Part shown: one piece after another, positions 9,511 to 18,000 of the stretch | How positions within the stretch are numbered: the first letter of the stretch is position 1 | How the letters are laid out: each line of letters begins with the position of its first letter | From: an uncultured Collinsella sp. | Lineage (GTDB): Bacteria; Actinomycetota; Coriobacteriia; Coriobacteriales; Coriobacteriaceae | NCBI GenBank assembly: GCA_900544065.1 | Contig: UQTR01000011.1 | Span: forward strand, 1 to 37,927 | Length of the DNA: 37,927 bases | Direction of reading: 5' to 3' | The notes under the pieces: generated by a model | What the model was told of the DNA's origin: nothing | Seen by the model: the letters and a program-made list of their open reading frames with translations, nothing else | The model's database searches: none | Position numbers and translations under genes: made by a program

Positions 9511-9618
9511 GGAAAGTGCGACCCGTTTTGAGCTTCGATTACGGGATACGGTTTCCGGTTGAGGGCTCGATGGGAAAGTGGGGACCGGTTTGAGCTTGAA
9601 ATCTGGGACGCACTTTCC
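9511..9618. repeat. Two 46-bp palindromic units
   Basis: Units at 9511-9556 and 9573-9618 are both exactly 46 bp, 16 bases apart. Both begin GGAAAGTG and end TTTCC, and both contain TTGAGCTT in the middle. The second pairs GGAAAGTG with CACTTTCC perfectly; the first has a degenerate right arm (ACGG-GTTTCC). They lie in the gap between the ArsC-like gene and the convergent gene at 9638 and belong to a family different from the 57-bp units. Confidence 0.75.
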
Positions 9619-9637
9619 GCCGGCAGGCTTGCCCCAG

Positions 9638-10048
9638 TCAGTCCTCCAACTGCGCCCATTCGTGCGGATCGTAGACCTTTACGTGCTTGTTGGGCTTGCC
9701 GCTCCAGTACTCCTCGTCCATAAAGGGCAGATATGCCTGAACACCGGGGCAGATAAAGGGAATCCGCTGCTGTTGCAGTCGCTCGCGTTGGCGCTGCTCC
9801 AGGTGCGCCTCGGATATGACAGTCGGCATACCGGACAGCTCGACGAGGCTTGCCTGGATTCGCTTAAGGTCGGGGAGTCCCGCGTGCCATGACATCCGCA
9901 TGATCAAAAAGGATGCACGGCGGTATTTTGCCTGCATCACCGTGATGGCGGGGCGCAGGGTGGGATGGATTTTGTCCCGTTCGGGCCAAAGGTCAGCAGT
10001 GATCTCGAGGCCCAGGGTCTCCCATAGGTAATCAAGCTCTTCGTCCAT
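9638..10048 (-). CDS. Protein of unknown function
   Basis: I do not recognise this 136-residue protein with certainty. It is soluble, rich in Arg and Glu, and has no signal peptide or membrane segment. A central stretch RQRERLQQQRIPFICPGVQAYLPF resembles a segment I associate with some MarR-like regulators of Gram-positive bacteria, but the winged-helix part expected after it is absent; the protein ends about 30 residues later. It could be a shortened relative or a distinct family. The ATG is preceded by GAGG at suitable spacing. It is transcribed toward the 46-bp repeats. A perfect palindrome at 10118-10134 lies upstream of it. Confidence 0.6.
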   Translation of the reverse strand: MDEELDYLWETLGLEITADLWPERDKIHPTLRPAITVMQAKYRRASFLIMRMSWHAGLPDLKRIQASLVELSGMPTVISEAHLEQRQRERLQQQRIPFICPGVQAYLPFMDEEYWSGKPNKHVKVYDPHEWAQLED

Positions 10049-10117
10049 GGCGCCTCGATATCCGTGTAATGATGACGGTTTGATTGTGCCATCAGCCGTG
10101 AGTGCTGCATTGTTGTA

Positions 10118-10134
10118 ATCTACCAGCGGTAGAT
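10118..10134. promoter_or_regulatory. Perfect 7-bp inverted repeat, candidate operator
   Basis: ATCTACC-agc-GGTAGAT lies 70 bases upstream of the minus-strand gene at 9638-10048, where a regulator of that gene could bind. Only the symmetry and the position support this. Confidence 0.4.
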
Positions 10135-10240
10135 GTGGGATGTTTTACGGGCTTTGGCGCCGTACGTGTCGCTGGTGCTTCACAGGTCCTTCACGTGTCG
10201 GCCGTATTTGACTGAATTTCAAAAAAGTCAAAATTAGGGC

Positions 10241-10269
10241 TTGCGTCACGGCGGGACTTCCCGTATATT
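10241..10269 (+). promoter_or_regulatory. Promoter of the tRNA pair
   Basis: TTGCGT (10241-10246), 17 bases, TATATT (10264-10269) make a good sigma-70-type promoter 45 bases before tRNA-Gln. The GC-rich stretch after the -10 box is normal for stringently controlled stable RNA promoters. Confidence 0.7.
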
Positions 10270-10313
10270 TCTTTCTTGCGCAAAGGCACAGCCGAGCGCA
10301 GCGATGCAGTCAT

Positions 10314-10387
10314 TGGGATGTCGTCTAATGGCAGGACAGCGGATTCTGGTTCCGTCAATGGGGGTTCGACTCCCTCCATCCCAGCCA
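10314..10387 (+). tRNA. tRNA-Gln (anticodon CTG)
   Basis: The acceptor stem TGGGATG pairs with CATCCCA, the T loop is GTTCGAC, and the anticodon loop TTCTGGT gives anticodon CTG, reading CAG. The CCA end is encoded (10385-10387). It is separated from tRNA-Glu by 17 bases and probably cotranscribed with it. Confidence 0.93.
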
Positions 10388-10404
10388 TTGCATTTGCTAC
10401 ATAT

Positions 10405-10481
10405 GGCCCGTTCGTCTAGCGGTTTAGGACGCCGCCCTCTCAAGGCGGAGATCACCAGTTCGAATCTGGTACGGGCTACCA
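10405..10481 (+). tRNA. tRNA-Glu (anticodon CTC)
   Basis: The acceptor stem GGCCCGT pairs with ACGGGCT (last pair G-T). The anticodon arm CCGCC-CTCTCAA-GGCGG gives CTC, reading GAG, and the T loop is GTTCGAA. The CCA end is encoded at 10479-10481. Confidence 0.93.
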
Positions 10482-10489
10482 AAATTGAA

Positions 10490-10520
10490 CGCCCGGGCCT
10501 CGTAAGAGACCCGGGTTTTG
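10490..10520 (+). terminator. Terminator after the tRNA genes
   Basis: CCCGGG (10492-10497) pairs with CCCGGG (10510-10515), with an inner CTC/GAG, followed by TTTTG. Confidence 0.75.
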
Positions 10521-10578
10521 TGTATTGACCGATATTTAAGGCGCGCGTTGAGTCTGCCGCCCGGACCGAGGAGTTGTC

Positions 10579-11496
10579 ATGGACCTGCCTATCAGCTTGG
10601 AAGACATCACGTATGCCGAGAACTATCTGGCGCAGGGCGACCTGGCTACGGCGACGCCGCTGCTTGAGCGTCTGGTGGAGCTCGCCGAGGAGTATATCGA
10701 CGCTGAGTGCAAGACGGAGGAGAAGCGCCAGTACTTTAGCTTCGACAGCAAGTTTGAGCGCCTGGCCTATCGCCGCGTGGAGAAGGATCCGCGCGAGCTG
10801 GTGCAGGTCGAGGTTCCCTTTGACCGCCTGTACTCCGACATGGCGTTTGCCTACATTCGCCAGCAGGATTATGTGAGTGCTCGGAATGCCCTGATGCAGG
10901 CCGTGCGTTGGGATCCCATGAACTGCAACTATCGCTTGGACTTGGCCGAGCTGTTCCGCGCGCTCGAGGACAAGCAGGAGTGGGCATCGCTCTCGTTCTC
11001 GGTGCTGGAGCGCGCGAGCGACGGTAAGTGCGCCGCACGCGCCTACACCAACTTGGGTCAGTACTTCTTGGAGCCCGAGACCGAGAACATTTCGGCTGCC
11101 GTGGGCTGCGCGCGTCTGGCGCTGCGCCTGGCGCCCAATGATGCGCATACGACGCGCCTGCTCAACAAGATCCATACCACCTATCCGGATGCCGCGGACG
11201 AGAGTGACGACCATGTGATGGGCGAGCTCGCCCTGCAGGGCGTGCCGACCTCGCCTTCGGCCGAGATCGCCATCTGCCTGATCATGTGCGCGACCGATGC
11301 TGCAAGCGACGGCGACAAGCAGGAGGCTACGCGTCTGACGGTCCGTGCCCGCGACCTGGTGGGCGAGGAGGCATGCGCGGCGATTATCAAGCTGGTGCGC
11401 GAGAGCGATGCCGAGCTTAATGCCGAGCGCAGGGCAAAGCGCGAGGCTGCGGGCTCAAACGCCAATGGCGCCAAGGAGGCCGGCGATGCCCAGTAA
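10579..11496 (+). CDS. TPR-repeat protein of unknown role
   Basis: The 305-residue protein is mostly helical with degenerate tetratricopeptide repeats, clearest at about 88-125 (DMAFAYIRQQDYVSARNALMQAVRWDP) and 150-190. The C-terminal 40 residues are charged and low in complexity. TPR proteins act as scaffolds; no enzyme motif is present. The ATG at 10579 follows GAGGAG. Its stop overlaps the start of smpB by 11 bases, so the two are translationally coupled, which suggests a link to ribosome rescue or simply shared transcription. The function is not known to me. Confidence 0.8.
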   Translation: MDLPISLEDITYAENYLAQGDLATATPLLERLVELAEEYIDAECKTEEKRQYFSFDSKFERLAYRRVEKDPRELVQVEVPFDRLYSDMAFAYIRQQDYVSARNALMQAVRWDPMNCNYRLDLAELFRALEDKQEWASLSFSVLERASDGKCAARAYTNLGQYFLEPETENISAAVGCARLALRLAPNDAHTTRLLNKIHTTYPDAADESDDHVMGELALQGVPTSPSAEIAICLIMCATDAASDGDKQEATRLTVRARDLVGEEACAAIIKLVRESDAELNAERRAKREAAGSNANGAKEAGDAQ

Positions 11497-11956
11497 GCGC
11501 GAGCGCAAGCTCATTTCCAAGAATCGCTCGGCACATCACGAGTACTTTATCGATGAGACGTTTGAGTGCGGTATTGAGCTGAGCGGTACCGAGGTCAAGT
11601 CGATTCGCGAGCGCGCGTGCCAGATTACCGATACCTTCGCACTGATTCGTGGCGGTGAGTGCTGGCTCGTCGGCCTGCATATCCACCCTTATAGCCATGG
11701 TGGCGTGTGGAATCGCGATCCCGACCGTCGGCGCCGTCTGCTGCTGCACCGCAAGGAGATTGACTTTCTTGACGGCAAACTTCGCAACCGTGGTTATGCG
11801 CTGGTTCCGTTGGAGCTCTACTTTAATACCGACGGTCGCGTAAAACTGCTGCTGGGCCTGGGTCGCGGCAAAAAGCTCTACGACAAGCGCGAAGACATGG
11901 CCAAGCGCGACGTTCAGCGCGAGATTGACCGCGCGCTTAAGGAGCGTAACCGCTAG
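11486..11956 (+). CDS. smpB: SsrA-binding protein SmpB
   Basis: SmpB binds tmRNA and brings it to stalled ribosomes for trans-translation. The 156-residue protein has the family N-terminus (KLISKNRSAHHEYFI), the GIELSGTEVKSIR motif, the NRDPDRRRRLLLHRKEI RNA-binding segment and a basic C-terminal tail (GRGKKLYDKREDMAKRDVQREIDRAL). The start overlaps the TPR gene's stop and is preceded by AAGGAGG within that gene. The tmRNA gene itself (ssrA) is not seen in this window. Confidence 0.96.
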   Translation: MPSKRERKLISKNRSAHHEYFIDETFECGIELSGTEVKSIRERACQITDTFALIRGGECWLVGLHIHPYSHGGVWNRDPDRRRRLLLHRKEIDFLDGKLRNRGYALVPLELYFNTDGRVKLLLGLGRGKKLYDKREDMAKRDVQREIDRALKERNR

Positions 11957-11968
11957 GCGCTCTGTATA

Positions 11969-12035
11969 AGTTGCGGTGGTATACGGACTGTTTTGCCTGT
12001 TTGATGGGCTATTCAGTCCCTATTTCACCGCAACT
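11969..12035. repeat. 67-bp symmetric hairpin element after smpB
   Basis: AGTTGCGGTG (11969-11978) is perfectly inverted at 12026-12035. Six bases inside lies GGACTG (11985-11990), inverted at 12014-12019, also six bases inside the right arm. A small GCC/GGC pair is near the centre. The even spacing of the two arms on both sides is notable. No T-run follows, so it is not a simple terminator. Confidence 0.7.
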
Positions 12036-12077
12036 GCGGGCGTTCCATCTTGCTTACTGTTCTGACACATATGTCTC

Positions 12078-12112
12078 AAAGGCGGCGTTCGGTATGGGCG
12101 TCGCCTTTTTTG
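12078..12112 (+). terminator. Terminator before the flavin reductase gene
   Basis: AAAGGCGGCG (12078-12087) pairs with CGTCGCCTTT (12099-12108, one G-T pair) and runs into a T tract. It probably ends the TPR-smpB transcript. Confidence 0.8.
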
Positions 12113-12162
12113 TGGGTACATACATCCATGAGGTTCAATCCCGAGTAAGGGGAGTGATCGTT

Positions 12163-12666
12163 GTGGACAAAACTGCGTTCTTTACCATGCCGAGCGGTCT
12201 GTACGTGGTGAGCGCCGCGGCCGACGGGCTGCGTGCCGGCTGCATCATCAACACCGCGGTGCAGGTGACGTCCATGCCGCCGCGCATTTCGGTTGCCGTG
12301 AACAAGGAAAATGTCACGTCTGGTGTTATCTCGTCTGCCAAGGCCTTTGCGCTGACCGTGATCGATCAGACGGCCGATATGCTCTACATTGGCAACTTTG
12401 GATTCCGTACCAGCAGCGACTTTGACAAATTTGCTAAGTACGAGACGCGCGAGACTGCACTGGGCATGCCCTATGTTCCCGAGCATGCGGCGGCCTTGTT
12501 TAGCTGCCGTTTGATCGACACTGTTGACGTGGGCACACATCTGCTCTTTATTGGCGAGGTCGAAGATGCCGAGCGTCTGAGCGGCGAGACTCCGTTGACC
12601 TATGACTACTACCACAAGGTGCTGAAGGGCAAGACGCCGCCCAAGGCGTCTTCGTACCAAGGGTAG
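12163..12666 (+). CDS. Flavin reductase-like FMN-binding protein
   Basis: The 167-residue protein has the FMN-binding split-barrel fold of the flavin reductase family: PSGLYVVSAAADGLRAGCIINTAVQVTSMPPRISVAVNK is the usual N-terminal half, and TVIDQ and GNFGF follow. Proteins like this pass electrons between NAD(P)H or another donor, FMN and small redox proteins. The start is GTG at 12163, which has AAGGGGAG upstream; longer starts would run through the upstream terminator. A rubredoxin follows after 88 bases, and the pair probably serves oxygen or peroxide defence in an anaerobe, though no reductase partner is visible here. Confidence 0.85.
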   Translation: MDKTAFFTMPSGLYVVSAAADGLRAGCIINTAVQVTSMPPRISVAVNKENVTSGVISSAKAFALTVIDQTADMLYIGNFGFRTSSDFDKFAKYETRETALGMPYVPEHAAALFSCRLIDTVDVGTHLLFIGEVEDAERLSGETPLTYDYYHKVLKGKTPPKASSYQG

Positions 12667-12680
12667 AAATGCTGTAAAAC

Positions 12681-12723
12681 TACTTGCATAATATTATTGA
12701 GAATATATACTAATAAGCAAGTA
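12681..12723 (+). promoter_or_regulatory. Rubredoxin promoter inside an inverted repeat
   Basis: TTGCAT (12684-12689), 16 bases, TATACT (12706-12711) is a good promoter in a very AT-rich island. It is framed by the perfect inverted repeat TACTTGC (12681-12687) / GCAAGTA (12717-12723). A protein bound to both arms would cover the promoter, so the rubredoxin can probably be controlled separately from the flavin reductase. Confidence 0.6.
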
Positions 12724-12754
12724 CACCAGCAGTCACGTTCGAGAGGAGAACATC

Positions 12755-12898
12755 ATGGCTGAGGAGAAGAAGACGTATAAGTTCGTTTGCGTCGTTTGTG
12801 GTTACGAGGTTGAGGTCGATACGCCCGAGCTGCCCGAGGATTACGTGTGCCCGGTGTGCGGCGTCGGCCCCGATCAGTTTGAGCTCGTCGAGGAGTAA
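12755..12898 (+). CDS. Rubredoxin
   Basis: The 47-residue protein has two CXXC pairs, C12/C15 and C32/C35, in the order and spacing of rubredoxin, where four cysteines hold one iron atom (FVCVVCGYEVE then DYVCPVCGVGPDQF). It carries single electrons in the cytoplasm. It is a little shorter than the usual 52-54 residues because the loop between the pairs is reduced. GAGAGGAG precedes the ATG at 12755. It follows the flavin reductase gene, has its own promoter and is followed by a strong terminator. Confidence 0.92.
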   Translation: MAEEKKTYKFVCVVCGYEVEVDTPELPEDYVCPVCGVGPDQFELVEE

Positions 12899-12939
12899 CT
12901 CGCAGGCACACGGTGAAAGCCGAACATAGCTCTGTCCAA

Positions 12940-12974
12940 GGACCCCGGTCGGATATCCCGGCCGGGGCCCTTTT
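12940..12974 (+). terminator. Terminator after rubredoxin
   Basis: GGACCCCGGTCGG (12940-12952) pairs with CCGGCCGGGGCCC (12958-12970) with one mismatch and one G-T pair, followed by TTTT. Confidence 0.85.
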
Positions 12975-13042
12975 CCTCCGTCCCCAAGGGATCACGGCTG
13001 CTGTTGGCCGATCCTGTCTGTCGTGAGTTCGGCCGACCTTTG

Positions 13043-13258
13043 GTCTTAATCTGTAACATCTAACGGCTCAAAACGGGTCTATCTGTTACAGATTGAGACA
13101 AAAGGTTGGAGCTGAAGAAATGTCTCGATCTGTAACATCTAGAAGTGGAAATTGGGCCCACTTGTTACAGATCAAGACAAACCAAAACCGTCCGGCAGAA
13201 GATCTCGATCTGTAACATCTAGACATCAAAAGCGTGTCTAGATGTTACAGATTGAGAC
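13043..13258. repeat. Palindromic-unit array A (3 units)
   Basis: Three 57-bp units at 13043-13099, 13122-13178 and 13202-13258. Each has a 16-bp left arm (consensus GTCTCGATCTGTAACA), a 25-bp core and the inverted right arm (TGTTACAGATCGAGAC). Linkers are 22 and 23 bp. All three cores read in the same direction. The array fills the gap between the convergent rubredoxin and mntH genes, 27 bases from the mntH stop. Confidence 0.93.
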
Positions 13259-13285
13259 GTTTGCCTGGGTAGGTGCCCCGTCCCA

Positions 13286-14542
13286 TTACATCCCTGTCAA
13301 CAACACGACATCGAGAATCGTCACGATGGCGCCGATCCCTACGAGCAACGCGTTGAGCGGGCGCGAGTTGGCGTATTTGCCCATGACGCGGGGCGAACTG
13401 GTGAGCCGTATGAGCACAAAGACCGTAATCGGCAACTGAAGCGACAGCAGCGCCTGACTCCAGATGAGACCCTCAAAAGGATTCGGGACGATCAGGCACG
13501 CCGCTACTGCGCCGGCGAAACAGGCCGCCACCCCGATCGAGGAATGTCGGTCGTGGATGTCGTATTCCTCGTCGAACATGCCCGCGGTGATGGTGCCCGC
13601 CGCCATGCCCGCCGTCACACTACTCGATATGCCCGCAAACAGCAGTGCCACCGCAAAGATGGTCGAGCTTGCCGGGCCCAGAATGGGGGAGAGTGTAGCC
13701 GCTGCGACGGCGAGGTCGTCTACGACAATGCCGTGCGCAAAGAAGGTCGTTGCGGCCAGGATGACCATGGCCGAGTTGATTGCCCAGCCCACACCTATCG
13801 AAAAGAGCGTGTCGAAGAGCTCGTAGCGCAGACGTTCTTCGATAACCTGCTCGCCTTGGCCTTCGAAGTGCATGGATTGGATGACCTCGGAGTGCAGGAA
13901 GAGGTTGTGGGGCATAACGACCGCGCCTAGGACACTTACGATAATCGCGGCCGAGCCGGTGGGCATACGGGGCGTGAACCAACTTGCGGTGGCTTGCGGC
14001 CAGTCGACCTTGACCAGCGCAAGCTCGGCCAAAAACGAGAGTCCTACCACGCCCACGAAGGCGATGATCCATCGCTCGGCGCGTTTGTAGGAGTTCGTCA
14101 TGAGCATCGCCATCGATACTGCCGCCACGATGATGCAGCCCGCGCGCACGGGCAGTCCAAAGAGCATCTGGAGTGCGATCGCGCCGCCCAGGACCTCGGC
14201 CATGGCGGTGGCGATGGTCGCGAGGTAGGCACTGGCGAGCACCGTGCGCCCAACGAAGCGGGGGAGAAAGCGGGTCGTGGCCTCGGCAAGGCAGGCGCCC
14301 GTGGCGATGCCCAGGTGCGCCGCGTTGTGCTGCAAGACGATCAGCATAATCGTGGACAGCGTGACGATCCACAGCAGCGCGTAGCCAAACTGCGAGCCCG
14401 CGGCCATATTGGAGGCCCAGTTGCCCGGGTCGATAAAGCCGACGGTCACGAGCAGCCCGGGGCCGATATGCCGCGCAATGTCTAGGCCTCCGTGACCACC
14501 GGTGCGCCGGGAGCCAAAGTGTTGTTTGAGATGGTTGATCAT
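13286..14542 (-). CDS. mntH: Nramp-family divalent metal transporter
   Basis: Nramp proteins import Mn2+ and Fe2+ with protons. The 418-residue protein has the two metal-binding motifs, D38-P-G-N41 in the first membrane helix and M210-P-H-N213 (MPHNLFLHS) in the sixth, and about eleven hydrophobic segments. The methionine at 210 argues for a Mn/Fe transporter and against the Mg-type relatives that lack it. I chose the ATG at 14542 (protein MINHLKQH) because AGGAG lies 7 bases upstream; an ATG at 14578 has no such site. The gene stands alone on the minus strand between repeat arrays A and B. Confidence 0.9.
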   Translation of the reverse strand: MINHLKQHFGSRRTGGHGGLDIARHIGPGLLVTVGFIDPGNWASNMAAGSQFGYALLWIVTLSTIMLIVLQHNAAHLGIATGACLAEATTRFLPRFVGRTVLASAYLATIATAMAEVLGGAIALQMLFGLPVRAGCIIVAAVSMAMLMTNSYKRAERWIIAFVGVVGLSFLAELALVKVDWPQATASWFTPRMPTGSAAIIVSVLGAVVMPHNLFLHSEVIQSMHFEGQGEQVIEERLRYELFDTLFSIGVGWAINSAMVILAATTFFAHGIVVDDLAVAAATLSPILGPASSTIFAVALLFAGISSSVTAGMAAGTITAGMFDEEYDIHDRHSSIGVAACFAGAVAACLIVPNPFEGLIWSQALLSLQLPITVFVLIRLTSSPRVMGKYANSRPLNALLVGIGAIVTILDVVLLTGM

Positions 14543-14602
14543 GGTGCGCTCCTGCGTGCCGTTTGCTTGACGCCGCAAAGGATACCCGTTTTAGGCTGAA
14601 AA

Positions 14603-14618
14603 GTTAACCAAAACTAAC
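14603..14618. promoter_or_regulatory. Possible metalloregulator site before mntH
   Basis: GTTAACCAAAACTAAC, a weak palindrome in an AT-rich stretch 60 bases upstream of mntH, has the general look of DtxR/MntR-type operators. No clear promoter boxes are seen. This is only a guess from position and base pattern. Confidence 0.25.
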
Positions 14619-14664
14619 AAAATTGCTGTATTTGAATGGGATGGTGAAAGGGGGCTGCCGAAAT

Positions 14665-14881
14665 GTCTTGATCTGTAACAACTAGGGATGGAAGTTGGAC
14701 CTAGGTGTTACAGATCGAGACAGGAAGAAATGGTCCTATGGAATATCTCGATCTGTAACAGCTGACCGCCAAAATCGGCCCTTCGTGTTACAGATTGAGA
14801 CATTCGGAACCGTCTCTCAAAAACATCTCAATCTGTAACATCTAGGCGTCGAAATTGGGTCTTCCTGTTACAGATTGAGAT
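14665..14881. repeat. Palindromic-unit array B (3 units)
   Basis: Units at 14665-14721, 14745-14801 and 14825-14881, each exactly 57 bp (16-25-16), with 23-bp linkers and an exact 80-bp period. All cores run in the same direction as in array A. The array lies between the divergent mntH and gltB genes. Confidence 0.93.
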
Positions 14882-15064
14882 GTTTGAAGCGGTGAGCTTG
14901 CAGGCCGAACTTGGGGTCCTTGTTGTCGCCCTTGAGGTCGGCGGTGTCCACTCGTGGGGCGTGCGTTACGCGATTGTTTCGAAACGGGTGGGAAACACAG
15001 CGGGCCGGCGATACTCCTACTATGCCTACTCAACTGACTGTCTAATATCTAGGGGAGGATCGCG
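14882..15064. other. gltB upstream region
   Basis: This 183-base stretch between array B and gltB has no gene I can support. It ends with GGGGAGG, the gltB ribosome site. TAATAT at 15042-15047 could be a -10 box but no good -35 box is visible. No riboswitch or attenuator was recognised. Confidence 0.4.
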
Positions 15065-18000
15065 ATGCAGGCAGATTCCGCTCAGCAGCAGGGCCTTTAT
15101 CGCCCCGAATTCGACCACGATGCATGCGGCATCGGCGCGCTTGCCGATATCAACGGCGAGCGCCATCACCAGATCCTGGACGACGCACTGTCCATTCTGG
15201 TTAACTTGGAGCACCGCGGCGGCACGGGACTCGAGAAGAACACCGGCGACGGCGCCGGCATCCTGTTCCAGGTTCCGCATCACTTTTTTCGTAAAGAGGC
15301 TCAAAAGTGCGGCCAGATTCTGCCGGCAGAGGGCGACTATGGCGTGGCCATGCTGTTCTTCCCGCAGGACGACAAGGGCGTAGAGGATGCCCGTCGCGTG
15401 TTTGAGGAGGGCTGCGCCGAGGCCGGCGTGCCGCTGCTCTTTTGGCGCGAGGTGCCGGTCGATCCGCACGACCTGGGTGAGACGGCCCGCGCCTGCATGC
15501 CTACTATCCTGCAGGCCTTCCTGGGCCGTCCGGACGACACGCCCGCCGGCGATTCCTTCGAGCGCCGTCTGTATGTGTGCCGCCGCACCATCGAGAAGAA
15601 GGCCGACGCCGAGTTTGCCCTGCGCGACAAGATCTTCTACGTGTGCTCCATGAGCTCGCGCACCATCGTGTACAAGGGCATGCTGGTCGCCACGCAGATG
15701 CGCCGCTTCTTCATCGATCTCAACGACGCCGCCGTCAAAACGGCCGTGGCGCTCGTCCATTCGCGCTACTCCACCAATACCACGCCCAGCTGGGAGCGCG
15801 CGCACCCTAACCGCTTTATCATCCACAACGGCGAGATCAACACCCTCAAGGGCAACGTCAACTGGATCCGCGCCCGCGAGCCCAACCTGTACAGCCCCGT
15901 GCTGCAGCACGATCTTGAGCGCGTGATGCCCATCATCAACCGCGAGGGCTCCGACTCCGCGATTCTGGACAACGTGCTCGAGTTTTTGGTCATGAACGGC
16001 CGTCCGCTCACGCGTGCCGCGTCCATGCTGCTGCCCGAGCCGTGGGACCACAACGACAGTCTGAGCGAGGAGCGCCGCGCCTACGACGCCTACCAGTCCA
16101 TGCTCATGGAGCCGTGGGATGGCCCGGCGGCCATCGCCTTTACCGACGGTCGCACGCTGGGTGCCGCCCTCGACCGTAACGGCCTGCGCCCTGCCCGCTA
16201 CTATGTGACGCGCGACGGTCGCTTTATGCTGGCAAGCGAGGTGGGCACCATCGAGGTGAGCCCCGAGAACATCCTGACGAGCGGCTGTCTGGGGCCGGGC
16301 CAGATGCTCGAGGTCGATTTTGCCCGCGGCCGCGTGATCTACAACGACGAGCTGCGCGCCCGTTACGCCAAGGAAAAGCCCTACCGTGATTGGATTGCCG
16401 AGGAGACGCTGACCGTCGACGCGCTCGGTAGGCCTGCCGCGGCAACGCCCGCCGAGGACGCCGAGGTACCTGCCGCCGTGCGCATAGCCAAGCTCGGCTA
16501 CCACTGGGATGACGTCGACGAGGTCGTGCGTCCCATGGCCCAGCAGGGCAAGGCGCCGCTCGCCTCGATGGGCATCGATGCGCCGCTGGCCTGCCTGTCC
16601 AAGAAGACACGCTCCTTCTACGACTATTTCTATCAGCTGTTCGCTCAGGTCACGAACCCGCCCATCGATGCCCTTCGCGAGCATATGGTCACCTCGACCA
16701 CGCTCTACCTGGGCAACCACGGCAACCTGCTCGAGGATTCCCGCACGGCCTGCCAGCTGGTGCGCTTGGAGCGTCCGCTGCTGAGCGAGGAGGAGTTCAA
16801 CCGCATCTGCGCCATCGACCACGTGGGCTTTAAGACCCGCCGTTTCCGTGCCGTCTACCGTCGCGATGCCGGCGAGGGCGCGCTGCAGGCTGCGCTCAAG
16901 CAGCTTGCAGAGGACGTTGAGGCTGCGGTCCGCGACGGCGTGAACATCGTGGTGTTGAGCGATCGTGCCGCTGCGGGCGAGGTGCCCGTGCCGTCGCTGC
17001 TCGCCGTGGGCTGTGTGCACAACCACCTGATCCGCGCCGGCGTGCGTACCTTTGCCGACATCGTGGTGGAGTGTGGCGACGCCGTGTCCCCGCATGACTT
17101 TGCGGCGCTGGTGGGCTACTCCGCGAGCGGCATCTATCCGTATAACGCGCATGCGTGCATCCGCGATTTGGCGGCACGCGGCGACCTGGATGTGACGGCC
17201 GAGCAGGGCATCGTCAACTACAACAAGGCTGCGACCGCCGGCATCGTTTCCATCATGTCCAAGATGGGCATCTCCACGGTGCAGAGCTACCATTCGGCGC
17301 AGATCTTCGAGGCCGTGGGCTTTACGCCGGAGTTCGTTAACGCATATTTCGCCGGCACGGTGAGCCGTGTGGGCGGTATGGGCGTCGAGGACGTCGAGCG
17401 CGAGCAAAACGAGCGCTACGATGCCGCGCTCGCTATCCTTAAGAGCCCGGCTCCCGATCAGCTGCCCACGCTGGGTCTGACCAAGTGGCGCCCGCTCGGC
17501 GGCGAGGATCACCTTATCGATCCGCAGACTGTCTACTTGCTGCAGACCGCCTGCCGCGAGGACAGCTACGACACCTTTAAGGAGTACAGCGCCCGTCTGC
17601 ACCGCACCGGCCGTGCCGTGCGCCTACGCGACCTGCTGGACTTTGATGCCAGCGGCCGCACGCCGGTTTCGCTCGACGAGGTCGAGCCTGCGCTCAACAT
17701 TGTCCGCCGCTTTAACACCGGTGCCATGTCGTATGGCTCCATCAGCAAAGAGGCACACGAGTGCATGGCCATCGCCATGAACCGCCTGCATGGCCGTTCC
17801 AACTCGGGCGAGGGCGGCGAGGACCCGCGTCGCGAGACCCCACTGGCCAACGGTGACTCCAAGAACTCCGCCATCAAGCAGGTGGCAAGCGCGCGCTTTG
17901 GCGTGACGAGCCGCTACCTGTGCAGCGCCTTCGAGATTCAGATCAAGATGGCCCAGGGCGCCAAACCCGGCGAGGGCGGCCACCTGCCCGGCAAGAAGGT

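Noticed and set aside
10314..10481. Integrated element at the tRNA genes
   Set aside because: tRNA genes are common integration sites, but I found no direct repeat of either tRNA 3' end elsewhere in the window and no tyrosine integrase.
11957..12162. tmRNA (ssrA) gene after smpB
   Set aside because: ssrA is often next to smpB, but this gap is only 206 bases, holds a hairpin and a terminator, and has no tRNA-like ends or CCA.
15026..17602. 858-residue open frame on the minus strand
   Set aside because: It is opposite gltB, whose protein is unmistakable. Long antisense frames are common opposite GC-rich genes, and the translation resembles no family.
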